Of a DNA stretch of 64,000 bases, positions 45,840-56,183 are shown piece after piece. The notes beneath the pieces are model-generated. The model was not told the DNA's origin. It did no database searches and was given only the letters and a program-made list of their open reading frames with translations. The position numbers and the translations under genes were made by a program. This DNA comes from an uncultured Campylobacter sp. (lineage in GTDB: Bacteria > Campylobacterota > Campylobacteria > Campylobacterales > Campylobacteraceae), in the NCBI RefSeq assembly GCF_938030145.1, contig NZ_CALHGM010000031.1, positions 1-64,000 on the forward strand, in the 5' to 3' direction. The first letter of the stretch is position 1. Every line of letters begins with the position of its first letter.

Positions 45840-46670
45840 TTAAATAATATCCCTTAGTTTACGCGCTTCATACATCCACGCCTCAAGCTCATCCCAGCGC
45901 TCGTCACGAATCATCTGTACGCAAATTTCAAGCTCGTTTTTAAAAGCATCGATAGCGCCCAGTAGGTTCGTGCGGTTTTGCTTGAAAATATCGACCCACA
46001 TCTGCGGCGAGCTCTTGGCGATACGGCTCATGCCCGAGAAGCTGCCGCCTGCGAGATTTATGATGTTGCGGCGATTTTCCTCTTTTAAAACGCTGTTTAC
46101 GAGCGAGTAGCTGATTGCATGCGGCAGGTGCGAGATGAGCGCCACGTGGTGATCGTGGCTTTTTGCGTCCATAAATACGATCTTCATCCCCGCGAATGAA
46201 AAAATTTCGACCGCTCGTTTGATATGCACTTCATCCGCGCCGTGATCGTCGCAGATGACGACTACTGCGCCGTTTAAAAGCTCTTTAAATGCCGCTTGCG
46301 GGCCGGAGTTTTCGGTACCAGCCATTGGGTGAGCTGCGATGAAATTTCGTCTGATCTGCGGCGGGCAGCTTTGCAAAATTTTAAATTTCGTACTTCCCAT
46401 ATCAATGATCGTCGTTTCGCTTCTGCAGTCGCTTAGTTTTTGCAACGTCTCAATAATTGCCTCCACGGGGATTGCAAGAAAGATCGCGTCGCAGCTTTGC
46501 TTCATCTGCTCTAGGCTTAAAATTTCATGCACGAGCCCAAGTCGCAGAGCTTCCTTTTCGTTTTCGCGGCTGATGTCGCAGCCATAGACGGCGCTGATGA
46601 TTTTGGTGCTTTTTAGACATAGCCCCAGCGAGCCGCCGATGAGACCCAGACCGATAATTCCTATCTTCAT
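45840..46670 (-). CDS. tyrA: Prephenate dehydrogenase
   Basis: 276 aa, NAD-dependent step of tyrosine synthesis. N-terminal KIGIIGLGLIGGSLG Rossmann motif, IDMGSTKFKI, HPMAGTENSGP and HDHHVALISHLPHAISY with the catalytic His. I chose the ATG at 46670 after AAGGAA; an upstream frame start at 46694 lacks a site. Divergent from bamA. Confidence 0.92.
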   Translation of the reverse strand: MKIGIIGLGLIGGSLGLCLKSTKIISAVYGCDISRENEKEALRLGLVHEILSLEQMKQSCDAIFLAIPVEAIIETLQKLSDCRSETTIIDMGSTKFKILQSCPPQIRRNFIAAHPMAGTENSGPQAAFKELLNGAVVVICDDHGADEVHIKRAVEIFSFAGMKIVFMDAKSHDHHVALISHLPHAISYSLVNSVLKEENRRNIINLAGGSFSGMSRIAKSSPQMWVDIFKQNRTNLLGAIDAFKNELEICVQMIRDERWDELEAWMYEARKLRDII

Positions 46671-46751
46671 AAAATTCCTTTTTGATATATGCAAGTTTTA
46701 ATTTTAATGTGGTATTATACGCAAATTATTTTCGTTTTTAGGTAAAATTTT

Positions 46752-49007
46752 ATGAAAAAAAGCGTTTTTTTACTCTTAGTAGGCGGGATTTCCGTGGCGT
46801 GCGCCGCACAGATCAAATCCATTAAATTTGAAGGGCTAAGGCATCTTTCTCCACAGGTCGCGCAGCAAATTTCAGGACTTAAGGTAGGCGATGAGCTTAA
46901 CGGCGAAAACACCAATGCTGCGATCTCGAAGCTATTTGAGCAGGGCTATTTCAGCGACGTTTATATCAGCGAACAAGGCGGCGCGGTCACTATCAACGTA
47001 ACCGAAAAACCGACCATCGCCAAGGTCGAGATCAAAAACGTAGTTACCAACGACCGCGATAAGATAAATGAGCTCATCGGCTTGCGTCCGGGTCAGGTTT
47101 ACGACGAGGTGGCTGCTAAAAAAGCAGAGACCCGCATCAAGCAATACTACGAAGTCAAGGGCTTTTTTGACACCGTGGTGGAATTTTATCCAAAACCGAT
47201 CAACGACGATAAATCGGTAATCTTGCTAACGATCGAGGTAAATCGCGGCGAAAATATCATCATCGATAAGGTAAATTTAGTAGGCGCGGACAAGCTAGAC
47301 TATGACGATATAGAGCCATCCGTTGCCAATAAAGAACGCGAGATGCTGGGCTGGATGTGGGGCTTTAACGACGGCAAGGTAAAAACCGCCGAGCTTCCTA
47401 ACGACGCAAATAGAATTCAAGAAGAATATTATAAAAAAGGCTACTTAGACGCACAGGTTTCTGCGCCGCTACTTAATGCCGATATGGATAATTACACTGC
47501 TGATTTAACTTATTATATAAAAGAGGGCGAGCAATACACCGTAAGCTCTGTAGATATCGAGTATCCTGCAGATATAATCAAGCTTGATAAAGAAAAGGTT
47601 TTGGACGATTTTAAGCTTCAAAAGGGCGATACGATGAATTCCGAGCGTTTGCGCCGCGATATGAATACGCTAGAGACTTTAGTCGCGGATCAGGGATATG
47701 CCTACGTGCGTATCGTGCCTAAGACTAAGCAGGACAAAGAAGCTCGCACGGTCGCTATCACGTATCAAGTCATCCCTGAGGATAAAGTCTATATTAGAAA
47801 CGTAACGATCTCGGGTAACGATAAGACCGAGGATAAGGTCATCCGCCGCGAGATGTATCTGACCGAGGGAAATTTATATAGCAAAACCGACTACAACGAT
47901 TCGTTAAATTCTTTAAAACGCACGGGGTATTTCGATGAGGTGGAGATTAAAGAAAACCGCGTTTCTAACGATCAGATCGATCTTGAAGTCGCAGTCAAAG
48001 AAGCTCCTACAGGCTCTATCACTGGCGGTATCGGATATGGCAGCGAGGATGGAATTTTACTTAGCGGCGGTATCAGTGATCGTAACGTATTCGGCACCGG
48101 TCTTCACGGCGCATTCTCGGTCGAAAAAAGCGACGATCAGTTAAGCGGACGCTTGAGCTTAACCAATCCTAGAGTATTTGATTCTGAGTATAGCTTGGGC
48201 GGATCGATCTTTGCCAACGATTACGACTGGGACGACTACGATGAGAAATCTTACGGATTTTCAATCACGGGCGGTCGCAAGATCGGGCGTAATACCGATG
48301 TAAGCCTTACGTATTATCTCGAAAAAAGCGAGATTAAGGGCTTAAACGAATATTACGCCAAAGCAGGCTATCTAGATGGCAAGAATTTAAAAAGCTCGAT
48401 TATCCCGTCTATTACATATAATAGCACAGATGATTATTACTTGCCAAGAAGCGGTATGATCGCAAGTGCTAGCTTAGAATACGCGGGTCTTGGCGGCGAT
48501 ATGGACTACACCAAGGCGCGAGGATCGTTTAACTACTACTTTGGCTTGCGAGATTATATCGATCACGACATTATCTTTAGATACAAAGCTGCAACGGGCT
48601 ATATGTGGGAAGGTAATAAAAAGATCCCGATCAATGAAAAACTATTCCTAGGCGGAATGAAAAGCATTAGAGGCTACGAAGGTCGCAGTATCCCGAAAAA
48701 AGAGATCTGCTTAAATGCAAATAATTGCCGCTATATTGAGACGGGCGGTATGCAGAGTTTTAATAACTCTTTTGAGCTAAGCTTTCCGGTGGTTGATAGG
48801 CTTAAAATGCGCTTCGTAACGTTTTTTGACTACGGAATGATTGGCGATCATGACTGGAATGAGGAGGAGCGCTACAGCACGGGCGCCGGTATCGAGTGGA
48901 TGACGCCGATGGGACCTTTGCAGTTATACTTTGTCAAGCCGCTTAATAAAAAGCCGCACGACGACACAAATAGCTTCGAATTTAGTATCGGCGCTAGATT
49001 TAATTAA
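46752..49007 (+). CDS. bamA: Outer membrane assembly factor BamA
   Basis: 751 aa. Signal peptide (residues 1-about 18, ending ACA), POTRA repeats to about 360, then a 16-strand barrel with the conserved lid motif as SIRGYEGR near 640. The last residues ARFN end in Asn after Phe; most BamA proteins end in Phe. It inserts beta-barrel proteins in the outer membrane. In C. jejuni it also lies near accD and lpxC. Confidence 0.94.
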   Translation: MKKSVFLLLVGGISVACAAQIKSIKFEGLRHLSPQVAQQISGLKVGDELNGENTNAAISKLFEQGYFSDVYISEQGGAVTINVTEKPTIAKVEIKNVVTNDRDKINELIGLRPGQVYDEVAAKKAETRIKQYYEVKGFFDTVVEFYPKPINDDKSVILLTIEVNRGENIIIDKVNLVGADKLDYDDIEPSVANKEREMLGWMWGFNDGKVKTAELPNDANRIQEEYYKKGYLDAQVSAPLLNADMDNYTADLTYYIKEGEQYTVSSVDIEYPADIIKLDKEKVLDDFKLQKGDTMNSERLRRDMNTLETLVADQGYAYVRIVPKTKQDKEARTVAITYQVIPEDKVYIRNVTISGNDKTEDKVIRREMYLTEGNLYSKTDYNDSLNSLKRTGYFDEVEIKENRVSNDQIDLEVAVKEAPTGSITGGIGYGSEDGILLSGGISDRNVFGTGLHGAFSVEKSDDQLSGRLSLTNPRVFDSEYSLGGSIFANDYDWDDYDEKSYGFSITGGRKIGRNTDVSLTYYLEKSEIKGLNEYYAKAGYLDGKNLKSSIIPSITYNSTDDYYLPRSGMIASASLEYAGLGGDMDYTKARGSFNYYFGLRDYIDHDIIFRYKAATGYMWEGNKKIPINEKLFLGGMKSIRGYEGRSIPKKEICLNANNCRYIETGGMQSFNNSFELSFPVVDRLKMRFVTFFDYGMIGDHDWNEEERYSTGAGIEWMTPMGPLQLYFVKPLNKKPHDDTNSFEFSIGARFN

Positions 49008-49575
49008 ACGCGGCGACTTGCGAACGCTGTGGCGTGCGTAGAATTTTCTACCGCACGCCTTAAAATTTAGTAACGCGCAATTTTGACTTTTCTTGTCGCG
49101 CTAATTTGCAGCCGAATTATTGTAGGCGGGTTGAGCTAAATTTTAATTGGAATTCCGCTCGGCTTAGGATAAAATTTGAACGCATAGCTTACTTGGGACT
49201 TTTTAAAGTTTTAGTTATCAAGATAGTTTAAAATTCCATTCGTATGGCAAAATTTTAAGTATAAGTGTTCTAAAAAAAATCAATGCAAGCCATTTACATA
49301 TTTTATTTAAAGAAATTCTAATATTGAAATTTTAAAAATTACGATATAGACGATAAACGCCGCTTTGTTGTGCGCGGAATTTCACTGCATAGGATCTAGC
49401 GCGCCACTGAATTTTAAAGCTCATAAATTTTTGAGATTCTAAAATTGTTAGAATTTAAAATCTGAAATTCGCCTCGTAAATCGCTAAACATTTGCGTTAA
49501 ATTTTGCCTCGCTTTACCGATAATTTAAGTTAAGCTTGTAAAATCGCGCTCTAAAATCATATCAAAGGCTCTTTT
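49008..49575. other. Gene-free stretch of 568 bp
   Basis: AT-rich with many AAATTT/AAATTC/GAATTT sites and runs such as AAAATTTTAA; no ORF and no recognisable RNA gene. It separates bamA from the M23 peptidase. Confidence 0.5.
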
Positions 49576-50955
49576 ATGCGTAGAAATGGCAATGGAACGA
49601 AGTTTAAAATTTTAATATTTCTTATTATAATATGCGCTTTGGTTTATGGAATCTTTAGAATTTTTACCTCGCCGAAATTTGAAAAAAATCCTCCACAAAT
49701 TGCGCTGGAAAATGAAATTTATTGGAATTTAACCTCGCCTTTGAAGATTAAAATTTCAGACGATACCGGCATTAAGCTCGTTCGCGTTAATTTAAACGAC
49801 GGAGCCAGCACGATACCGCTGCTAAATGAGGAGCTGAATGTTCCGCAAACTACGCTAGAGCTTGCCGTGCAATTTCCTAAAAATTTGATGCTTAATAAAG
49901 ATAAAAACTACAAGCTCGAGGTTTTTGCAAACGACATTAGCTCGTGGAATTTTGCGCAAGGAAATAAGAGCGTAAAAACGGCAAATATAATAATAGATGA
50001 CAAAAAGCCCCTCATAAGTATCATCAATCAATCCTATAAAATCACTAAAGGCGGTAGCGCTGTAGTCGTATTCTCAGCTAAAGACGAGCGCCTAAACGAA
50101 GTCTATGTCAAAACCAACTATGGCAAAATTTTTAAAGCAATTCCTTTTGTAAAAGAGGGCTATTATGCGTCTCTCGTAGCGTGGCCTGCAAATTTAGAGG
50201 AATTTCGCGCAGAAGCGGTCGCCACTGATCGTGCAGGCAACGAAAGCATTTCGCAGATTAAATATTTTTATCAAGACAAAAAATATAAGGTCTCTACTAT
50301 CAAGCTAAATCCGGGTTTTATTAACGGCAAAGTAAGCGATCTGGCTAGCCAATATGCGCAGAATTTTAACTCTATGAGCGATCTGGAAAAATTTAAATTC
50401 GTAAATGAAACTTTGCGTAAGAAAAACGGAGATGATCTGCACGCCGCTACTAGCGCGGTGCACGAGGATAAAATAAATGGATTTGAGCTAAAGCCTTTTT
50501 ATCCGCTTGCTAAAGGCGCAGCGGTAGCAAGCTTTGCCGATCATAGGATATTTTTTATGAATGACGAACAGGTAAGCGAGTCATGGCATATGGGGCTCGA
50601 TCTAGCAAGCGTCGCAAACGCCGATATCAAAGAGAGCAACTATGGCAAAGTGGTTTTCGCGCAGGAAAACGGAATTTTCGGATTAAATTTAGGAATTTAC
50701 TACGGCTTTGGATTATACGGCATATACGGACACTGCTCGGCGACGCAGCTAAGTGTGGGCAGCGACGTAAAGCCGGGCGATATTCTAGCACAGACGGGCT
50801 CAAGCGGCTTTGCTTTCGGAGATCATCTGCATTTTGGCATCGTAGTTCAGGGCGTGGACGTAAGACCCGAGGAGTGGATGGATCCTAAGTGGATGAAAGA
50901 TAACATTACCGATGTCTTAGAATCGTCCAAAAAAGTAATAGAAAAAGGTAAGTAA
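49576..50955 (+). CDS. M23-family peptidoglycan peptidase
   Basis: 459 aa. N-terminal membrane anchor (about residues 10-28), Ig-like beta region, then an M23 domain with zinc ligands in SWHMGLDLAS (HxxxD) and GDHLHFG (HxH). A periplasmic endo- or carboxypeptidase is likely. Related C. jejuni enzymes (Pgp3 class) shape the helical cell; which one this equals is not decided, but its place next to lpxC matches the C. jejuni M23 gene there. Confidence 0.87.
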   Translation: MRRNGNGTKFKILIFLIIICALVYGIFRIFTSPKFEKNPPQIALENEIYWNLTSPLKIKISDDTGIKLVRVNLNDGASTIPLLNEELNVPQTTLELAVQFPKNLMLNKDKNYKLEVFANDISSWNFAQGNKSVKTANIIIDDKKPLISIINQSYKITKGGSAVVVFSAKDERLNEVYVKTNYGKIFKAIPFVKEGYYASLVAWPANLEEFRAEAVATDRAGNESISQIKYFYQDKKYKVSTIKLNPGFINGKVSDLASQYAQNFNSMSDLEKFKFVNETLRKKNGDDLHAATSAVHEDKINGFELKPFYPLAKGAAVASFADHRIFFMNDEQVSESWHMGLDLASVANADIKESNYGKVVFAQENGIFGLNLGIYYGFGLYGIYGHCSATQLSVGSDVKPGDILAQTGSSGFAFGDHLHFGIVVQGVDVRPEEWMDPKWMKDNITDVLESSKKVIEKGK

Positions 50956-50971
50956 ATTTTAAAATTTTCGC

Positions 50972-50977
50972 TATAAT
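50972..50977 (+). promoter_or_regulatory. -10 box for lpxC
   Basis: TATAAT 28 bp before the chosen lpxC start. It supports the ATG at 51006, because the longer frame from 50976 would begin inside the box. Confidence 0.55.
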
Positions 50978-51005
50978 GCGCGGGTTAATGAAAACGAGGA
51001 TAGAA

Positions 51006-51890
51006 ATGAGACAGACAACGATAGCTAAGAAAGTCCATAACGTCGGTATCGGGCTGCACAAAGGTGAGCCTATCAAACTTACGTTAGAGCCTTTAGAGGC
51101 AGGCAGTGGAATCGTATTTTATAGAAGTGATCTTGGCATTAGTTTTAAAGCCGAGCCGAAAAACGTCATAAATACGCAGATGGCGACCGTCGTAGGAAAT
51201 GAGAAGGGCTATATATCAACAATAGAGCATCTAATGAGCGCCATTAATGCTTATGGTATCGATAATATCCGCATCATCGTCGATGCTAATGAAATTCCTG
51301 TAATGGACGGAAGCTCCGCGAGCTTTTGTATGCTTTTGGATGAGGCGGGAGTAAGAGAGCTTGACGCTAATAAAAAAGCTCTCATCATCAAGCGTGCCGT
51401 GGAGATTCGCGAGGGAGATAAGCTCGTACGACTAAGTCCTAGCAAGAGCCCTAAATTTGATTATACGATTAAATTTAGCCATCCGCTCATCGGCACTCAG
51501 CACTATGTTTTTGAATTTAGCAAAAAAGTCTATCTTAAAGAAATTTCGCGCGCCAGAACTTTTGGGTTTTTGAAAGATGTGCAAGCGCTTCGCTCCATGG
51601 GGTTAGCTCTAGGCGGCAGCTTAGAAAATGCCGTCGTAATCGATGAGAACAAAATTTTAAATCCCGAGGGTTTGCGTTTTGAAAACGAGTTCGTTCGCCA
51701 TAAAATTTTAGACGCGATCGGCGATCTTGCGCTCGTAGGTGCTCCGATTTTGGGCGATTATACAGCGTTTGCGGGAAGCCACGATCTAAATCATAAACTA
51801 ACTTTATCAGTTTTAGCCGATGCTAAAAATTTCGAGCTAGTAGATCTTACCGCCGAGGTTGTGCGCGAATATCAAAAAGTCTTTGCTTAA
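51006..51890 (+). CDS. lpxC: UDP-3-O-acyl-GlcNAc deacetylase
   Basis: 294 aa zinc enzyme, committed step of lipid A synthesis. Zinc ligands lie in STIEHLMSA and RHKILDAIGDL (HxxxD). VGIGLHKGE is at the N-terminus and the catalytic His in SHDLNHKL. GAGGA precedes the ATG. The next gene is in the same frame after the TAA stop. Confidence 0.95.
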   Translation: MRQTTIAKKVHNVGIGLHKGEPIKLTLEPLEAGSGIVFYRSDLGISFKAEPKNVINTQMATVVGNEKGYISTIEHLMSAINAYGIDNIRIIVDANEIPVMDGSSASFCMLLDEAGVRELDANKKALIIKRAVEIREGDKLVRLSPSKSPKFDYTIKFSHPLIGTQHYVFEFSKKVYLKEISRARTFGFLKDVQALRSMGLALGGSLENAVVIDENKILNPEGLRFENEFVRHKILDAIGDLALVGAPILGDYTAFAGSHDLNHKLTLSVLADAKNFELVDLTAEVVREYQKVFA

Positions 51891-51914
51891 GGCTGCAAAA
51901 TCAAAGAGGTTGAA

Positions 51915-52352
51915 ATTCTAATTGCCGCTCTTAGCGCTCCATGCTTACTCGGCGTGTATGAAAACGGCGCTAAGATAGCGGAATTTGCAAGCGCCAAAGA
52001 CGAAAAAGCCGATAACTTCCTGATCGCTAAATTTAGCGAAATTCTAAAAACTTATAAAATCAAAGAGCTCATCTACGCAAACACTCCCGGCAGTTTCATG
52101 GGCATGAAGGTAAGCTATGTCATCTTGCGCACGCTTAGCATCGCTCTTGATGTGCCTCTGCGCGCGATCAGCGGCTTTGAGCTAAGCGGCTTCGGGCCGA
52201 TCAGAGCAAATAAAAACTTCAGCTACGTTTATGAGCGCGGTGAAATCAGGATGAAAAAATGCGCCCCCGCCGCGCTATCTTTGCCGCAGGATTTATCGGT
52301 TTTAAATAAAAGCGATGATATACTTCCAAATTACATCATAGAAGCGGTTTAG
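51915..52352 (+). CDS. tsaB: TsaB-like protein, start codon unclear
   Basis: 145 aa if begun at ATT 51915. Partner in tRNA t6A37 synthesis with TsaD/TsaE. Typical TsaB pieces: ILIAALSAPCLLGVYENG at the N-terminus (actin-like beta strand), YANTPGSFMGMKVSYVILR (the GPGSFTG region, here with Thr before Pro-Gly-Ser-Phe) in the middle. The only canonical start in frame is GTG at 51954, which drops the first strand and has no ribosome site. AAGAGG at 51904-51909 points to ATT at 51915, or a lost base has spoiled a TTG start at 51910. The symbol rests on family resemblance. Confidence 0.6.
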   Translation: MLIAALSAPCLLGVYENGAKIAEFASAKDEKADNFLIAKFSEILKTYKIKELIYANTPGSFMGMKVSYVILRTLSIALDVPLRAISGFELSGFGPIRANKNFSYVYERGEIRMKKCAPAALSLPQDLSVLNKSDDILPNYIIEAV

Positions 52353-52360
52353 GAGAGAGC

Positions 52361-53242
52361 TTGATTATAAGAATTCCTGCGACGAGCGCAAATTTAGGTC
52401 CCGGTTTCGACGCGCTCGGCCTTAGCCTAGGGCTATTTAACGAAGTAGAGATTACCGAGCAGAAGTTTTTTTGCGTATCGCTTAGCGGCGAGGGCAGCGA
52501 CAGAGCGTGGCTTAAGAAGGGCAACGCTTTTTTGAATATTTTCAATGAAATTTACAGAAAACTAGGCGGCGGGCAAGAGATAAATTTTAAATTTGCTTTT
52601 CACAACAACATCCCGTTTTCGCGGGGACTGGGCAGTAGCTCTGCCGTGATCGTAGGCGCTATCGCAAGCGCTTATAAAATTTGCGGTTTTGAGATCGATC
52701 GCGCTAAAATTTTAAACGCGGCGCTGGAATATGAAAATCACCCTGATAATATCGCACCCGCGACGCTCGGCGGCTTTGTCAGCAGCGTCGTGGACGGCAA
52801 GACGGTTCGCACGCAAAAATGCGAAATTTCGCAAGATCTGCAAGCCGTCGTCGTTATCCCCGATACGCCGATGCCTACGAATGAATCGCGGGGCAAGCTG
52901 CCTAAGAGCTTTTCGATCAAAGATTGCGTTAGCAACCTCTCGCACGCGGCGTTTCTGACCGCTTGCTTTATGCGACGCGATTACGACAGCTTGCGTTACG
53001 CCTGTATCGATAAGATGCACGAGCAGATGCGCATGGGCGTGCTCCCGCAGCTTTTTGGGGTGCGCGAGATCGCCTATGATAACGGCGCGCTTATGAGCTC
53101 GCTCTCGGGAAGCGGCTCAAGCTTTTTAAATTTAGCCTACAGATCCGACGCCGCGAAGCTTAAAGCCTGCCTCAGCGAAAATTTTAAAAACTTCCGCGTC
53201 GAAATTTTAGATATCGACAACGGCGGCTTTAATATTGACTAA
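52361..53242 (+). CDS. thrB: Homoserine kinase
   Basis: 293 aa GHMP kinase of threonine synthesis. PATSANLGPGFDALGLSLG at the start and PFSRGLGSSSAVIVGAIAS (ATP loop). The start is TTG at 52361 after AGGAGAG. Confidence 0.94.
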   Translation: MIIRIPATSANLGPGFDALGLSLGLFNEVEITEQKFFCVSLSGEGSDRAWLKKGNAFLNIFNEIYRKLGGGQEINFKFAFHNNIPFSRGLGSSSAVIVGAIASAYKICGFEIDRAKILNAALEYENHPDNIAPATLGGFVSSVVDGKTVRTQKCEISQDLQAVVVIPDTPMPTNESRGKLPKSFSIKDCVSNLSHAAFLTACFMRRDYDSLRYACIDKMHEQMRMGVLPQLFGVREIAYDNGALMSSLSGSGSSFLNLAYRSDAAKLKACLSENFKNFRVEILDIDNGGFNID

Positions 53243-53254
53243 GAAAAATAAAGA

Positions 53255-53260
53255 TATAAT
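53255..53260 (+). promoter_or_regulatory. TATAAT just ahead of ylxR
   Basis: Perfect TATAAT only 3 bp before the ylxR start. A transcript from it would start inside or at the ylxR start codon, so it may give a leaderless ylxR message or serve infB alone. Confidence 0.4.
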
Positions 53261-53263
53261 CGC

Positions 53264-53491
53264 ATGAGCGAACCGATTAGGATGTGCGTTATTTGTAAGG
53301 GGCGCTTCGCCAAGCGCGAACTCCACGCCTTTTTGCAAAATTTTAAAAATATAAGCTCAAACAGACAATTTTATATTTGCGACGGTTGCATAAATCAAAA
53401 AGAGAAAATTTCAAAATATCTATCTAAATTTGCGTCTAGCGCAGATTTGGGACATATCAAGGAGAGGGTTTTAAATGGGTGTTCTGATTAA
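53264..53491 (+). CDS. ylxR: YlxR (DUF448) RNA-binding protein
   Basis: 75 aa. [15 protein letters not shown] (the RxCxxCr motif) at residue 6 and the later CDGCINQ pair. Nucleoid/RNA-associated protein usually encoded with nusA or infB. It overlaps infB by 17 bp. An internal ATG at 53282 is an alternative start. Confidence 0.85.
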   Translation: MSEPIRMCVICKGRFAKRELHAFLQNFKNISSNRQFYICDGCINQKEKISKYLSKFASSADLGHIKERVLNGCSD

Positions 53492-56183
53492 AGATATCGC
53501 GGACGAGCTTGGATACGCAAGCAAAGAGATAATCGAAAAAGCGCAGGAGATGGGCTTTAAGAGGGTAAAAACCGCGTCGAATAAAGTAAGCGAGGAAGAA
53601 GCTGCTGCTATTTATGATTATATTCAGACGGGAATTTTGCCGGGGAAAAAGTCAAAGCCTGCGAAAAAAAGCTCCGAAAAAGCGCAAGAAGACGAGAATA
53701 AGCCCGCTAAAAAACAGAGCGAAACTAAAAAAACCGCTAAAAAAGAGAGTCCTAAAAAGGCGGAAAGCTTAAAAGCTTCCGGATCCAAAGAGTCCGCGCA
53801 GAGTGCCAAAGAGCCTAGCGATGAAAAAACGCGTACGCAAGAGCTCGAGGTAAAAACCGAAAAATCTCAAAATCAAAAAGAAGAAATTTCCTCCGCCCCG
53901 CAGGAGAAAGAGGAGAAGCAAAATACTGCTTCAAAGCCTGCTCTGGTGCAGATAAACAGCGGCGATAGCATAGCTAGCGAGAGCTTGCAAAAGCGCCGCG
54001 GTCTAGTAATAGTCAAAAAGAAAAAGGAAGTTCAAGCCCCGGCGGCACAAGATAGAATCGAGCCTAGGCGCGAAAAGATAAGTGCAAGTCTAGAGGCGAT
54101 CTTTTCAAACGCTGAACTAAATTTGAAAAAGAAAAAGATCGAAAAGAAAAAAGCTCCCGCGGCTAAAAAAGAGGACGCCCTTAAAATCGACATCATTCCT
54201 GATCACGAGATGGCGGATATCGTCATTGAGGACGAGGACGTCGTGGTAATGCCCGATTTCACCGTCAAACCAATTCAGACCGAAAATCGCACCAAAAGTA
54301 AAAACCAACCCAATATTTATCGCGCCTCGCAGAATCAAATTTTCAGCAGTGAGGGCGGTATAAGTCGCAGCGGTCGCAAAAAGCATAAAAAAGCCCCTCG
54401 CGAGCAGGGTAGCGAAATCGTAAGCTCTGTAAATATCCCAAAAGAGATCCGCGTCTATGAGTTTGCCGATAAGATCAAAAAGCAGCCTAGCGAGATTATT
54501 GGCAAGTTATTTGCGCTCGGGATGATGACGACGAAAAACGACTTTTTAGACGAGGACGCGATAGAAATTTTAGCAAGCGAATTCGGCATCGAGGTAAATA
54601 TCATCGATGAGGCGCAGGAGTTTGACTACATCAAGGCCTACGAGGACAGCGAAGGAGAAGAAAATTTAATCGCCAGAGCGCCTGTCATTACCATCATGGG
54701 GCACGTCGATCACGGCAAAACGAGCCTGCTCGATTATATCCGAAACTCTCGCGTTGCAAGCGGCGAAGCGGGCGGTATCACGCAGCACGTAGGCGCGTAT
54801 ATGGTCGAGAAAAACGGCAGGAAGATCACCTTCATCGACACTCCGGGCCACGAGGCCTTTACTTCGATGAGAGCGCGCGGAGCGGAGGTTACCGATATCG
54901 TAATCATCGTAGTGGCCGCAGACGACGGCGTCAAGCCTCAGACTAAGGAGGCTATAGCGCACGCTAAGGCGGCAAACGTGCCGATCATCATCGCGATAAA
55001 TAAAATGGACAAGCCTAATGCTAATCCCGATCTCGTAAAAACTGGGCTTGCAGAGCTTGACATCATGCCTACCGAGTGGGGCGGCAGCTACGAGTTTGTG
55101 CCGATCTCCGCAAAGACGGGCGACGGAATTGAAAATTTATTAGAGATCGTGCTTTTGCAAGCCGATCTTTTGGAGCTCAAAGCAGATCCTAGTAAGCAGG
55201 CTAAGGCAACCATCATCGAAAGCTCCCTTCAAAAGGGGCGCGGCGCAGTTGCCACCGTCATCGTGCAAAACGGCACTCTGCACGTAGGAGACACCGTCGT
55301 AGCGGGTATCGCATATGGCAAGGTGCGCGCGCTTAGCGACGATAAGGGCAGGGCGCTAAAGCAAATTTTACCGGGCGAATGCGGCGTCATCATAGGCCTT
55401 AGCGAGGTTCCGGGTGCGGGCGAGACGTTGATCGGCGTTTCGAGCGATAAGGAAGCGCGCGAGTATGCGAGTAAAATTTACGAGCATCAGCGCCAAAAGG
55501 AGCTTAGCAAATCGACCAAGGTCACCATTGACGAGCTAAGCGCCAAGATCGCCGAAGGCTCGCTAAAAAGCCTTCCGGTGATTGTCAAGGCCGATGTCGC
55601 GGGCTCGCTGGAGGCTATCAAAGCAAGCCTTGAGAAGCTCCGCAACGACGAAGTCAAGGTCGACATCATCCACAGCGGCATCGGCGGTATCACGCAAAAC
55701 GACATCGCCTTGGCAAGCGCTAGCGAAAACTGCGTGATCTTGGGCTTCAACGTCCGTCCTACGGGCGAAATCAAAGAGCTTGCCAAGGAGCGCGGCGCGC
55801 AGATTAAGACCTACAACGTCATCTACAATCTCATCGACGATATCAAGGCGCTTTTGAGCGGCCTTATGAGCCCGATCATCAGCGAGGAGGCCTTGGGTCA
55901 AGCCGAGATTCGCCAGGTCATCAACGTGCCTAAGATCGGGCAGATCGCGGGCTGCATGGTTACCGACGGGCTCATAGCTCGCGGCGCAAAGATCCGCGTC
56001 ATCAGAGAGGGCGTCATCGTTTTCGAGGGCAACGTCAGTTCGCTCAAGCGCTTCAAAGACGACGCCAAGGAAGTCGCCAAAGGCTTCGAGTGCGGCGTAG
56101 GCATCGAGGGCTACGACGATATGCGCGTGGGCGATTTTATCGAAAGCTACAAGCAAAAAGAGGAGCAGGCTACGATAGACTAA
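53475..56183 (+). CDS. infB: Translation initiation factor IF-2
   Basis: 902 aa. Lys/Glu/Ser-rich disordered N-terminal region (about residues 60-300), IF2 N-domain pieces at both ends of it, GTPase domain from about 400 with GHVDHGKTS (G1), DTPGHE (G3) and NKMD (G4), then the C-terminal domains. In most campylobacters rbfA follows directly; here 1.07 kb of non-coding DNA intervenes. Confidence 0.96.
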   Translation: MGVLIKDIADELGYASKEIIEKAQEMGFKRVKTASNKVSEEEAAAIYDYIQTGILPGKKSKPAKKSSEKAQEDENKPAKKQSETKKTAKKESPKKAESLKASGSKESAQSAKEPSDEKTRTQELEVKTEKSQNQKEEISSAPQEKEEKQNTASKPALVQINSGDSIASESLQKRRGLVIVKKKKEVQAPAAQDRIEPRREKISASLEAIFSNAELNLKKKKIEKKKAPAAKKEDALKIDIIPDHEMADIVIEDEDVVVMPDFTVKPIQTENRTKSKNQPNIYRASQNQIFSSEGGISRSGRKKHKKAPREQGSEIVSSVNIPKEIRVYEFADKIKKQPSEIIGKLFALGMMTTKNDFLDEDAIEILASEFGIEVNIIDEAQEFDYIKAYEDSEGEENLIARAPVITIMGHVDHGKTSLLDYIRNSRVASGEAGGITQHVGAYMVEKNGRKITFIDTPGHEAFTSMRARGAEVTDIVIIVVAADDGVKPQTKEAIAHAKAANVPIIIAINKMDKPNANPDLVKTGLAELDIMPTEWGGSYEFVPISAKTGDGIENLLEIVLLQADLLELKADPSKQAKATIIESSLQKGRGAVATVIVQNGTLHVGDTVVAGIAYGKVRALSDDKGRALKQILPGECGVIIGLSEVPGAGETLIGVSSDKEAREYASKIYEHQRQKELSKSTKVTIDELSAKIAEGSLKSLPVIVKADVAGSLEAIKASLEKLRNDEVKVDIIHSGIGGITQNDIALASASENCVILGFNVRPTGEIKELAKERGAQIKTYNVIYNLIDDIKALLSGLMSPIISEEALGQAEIRQVINVPKIGQIAGCMVTDGLIARGAKIRVIREGVIVFEGNVSSLKRFKDDAKEVAKGFECGVGIEGYDDMRVGDFIESYKQKEEQATID

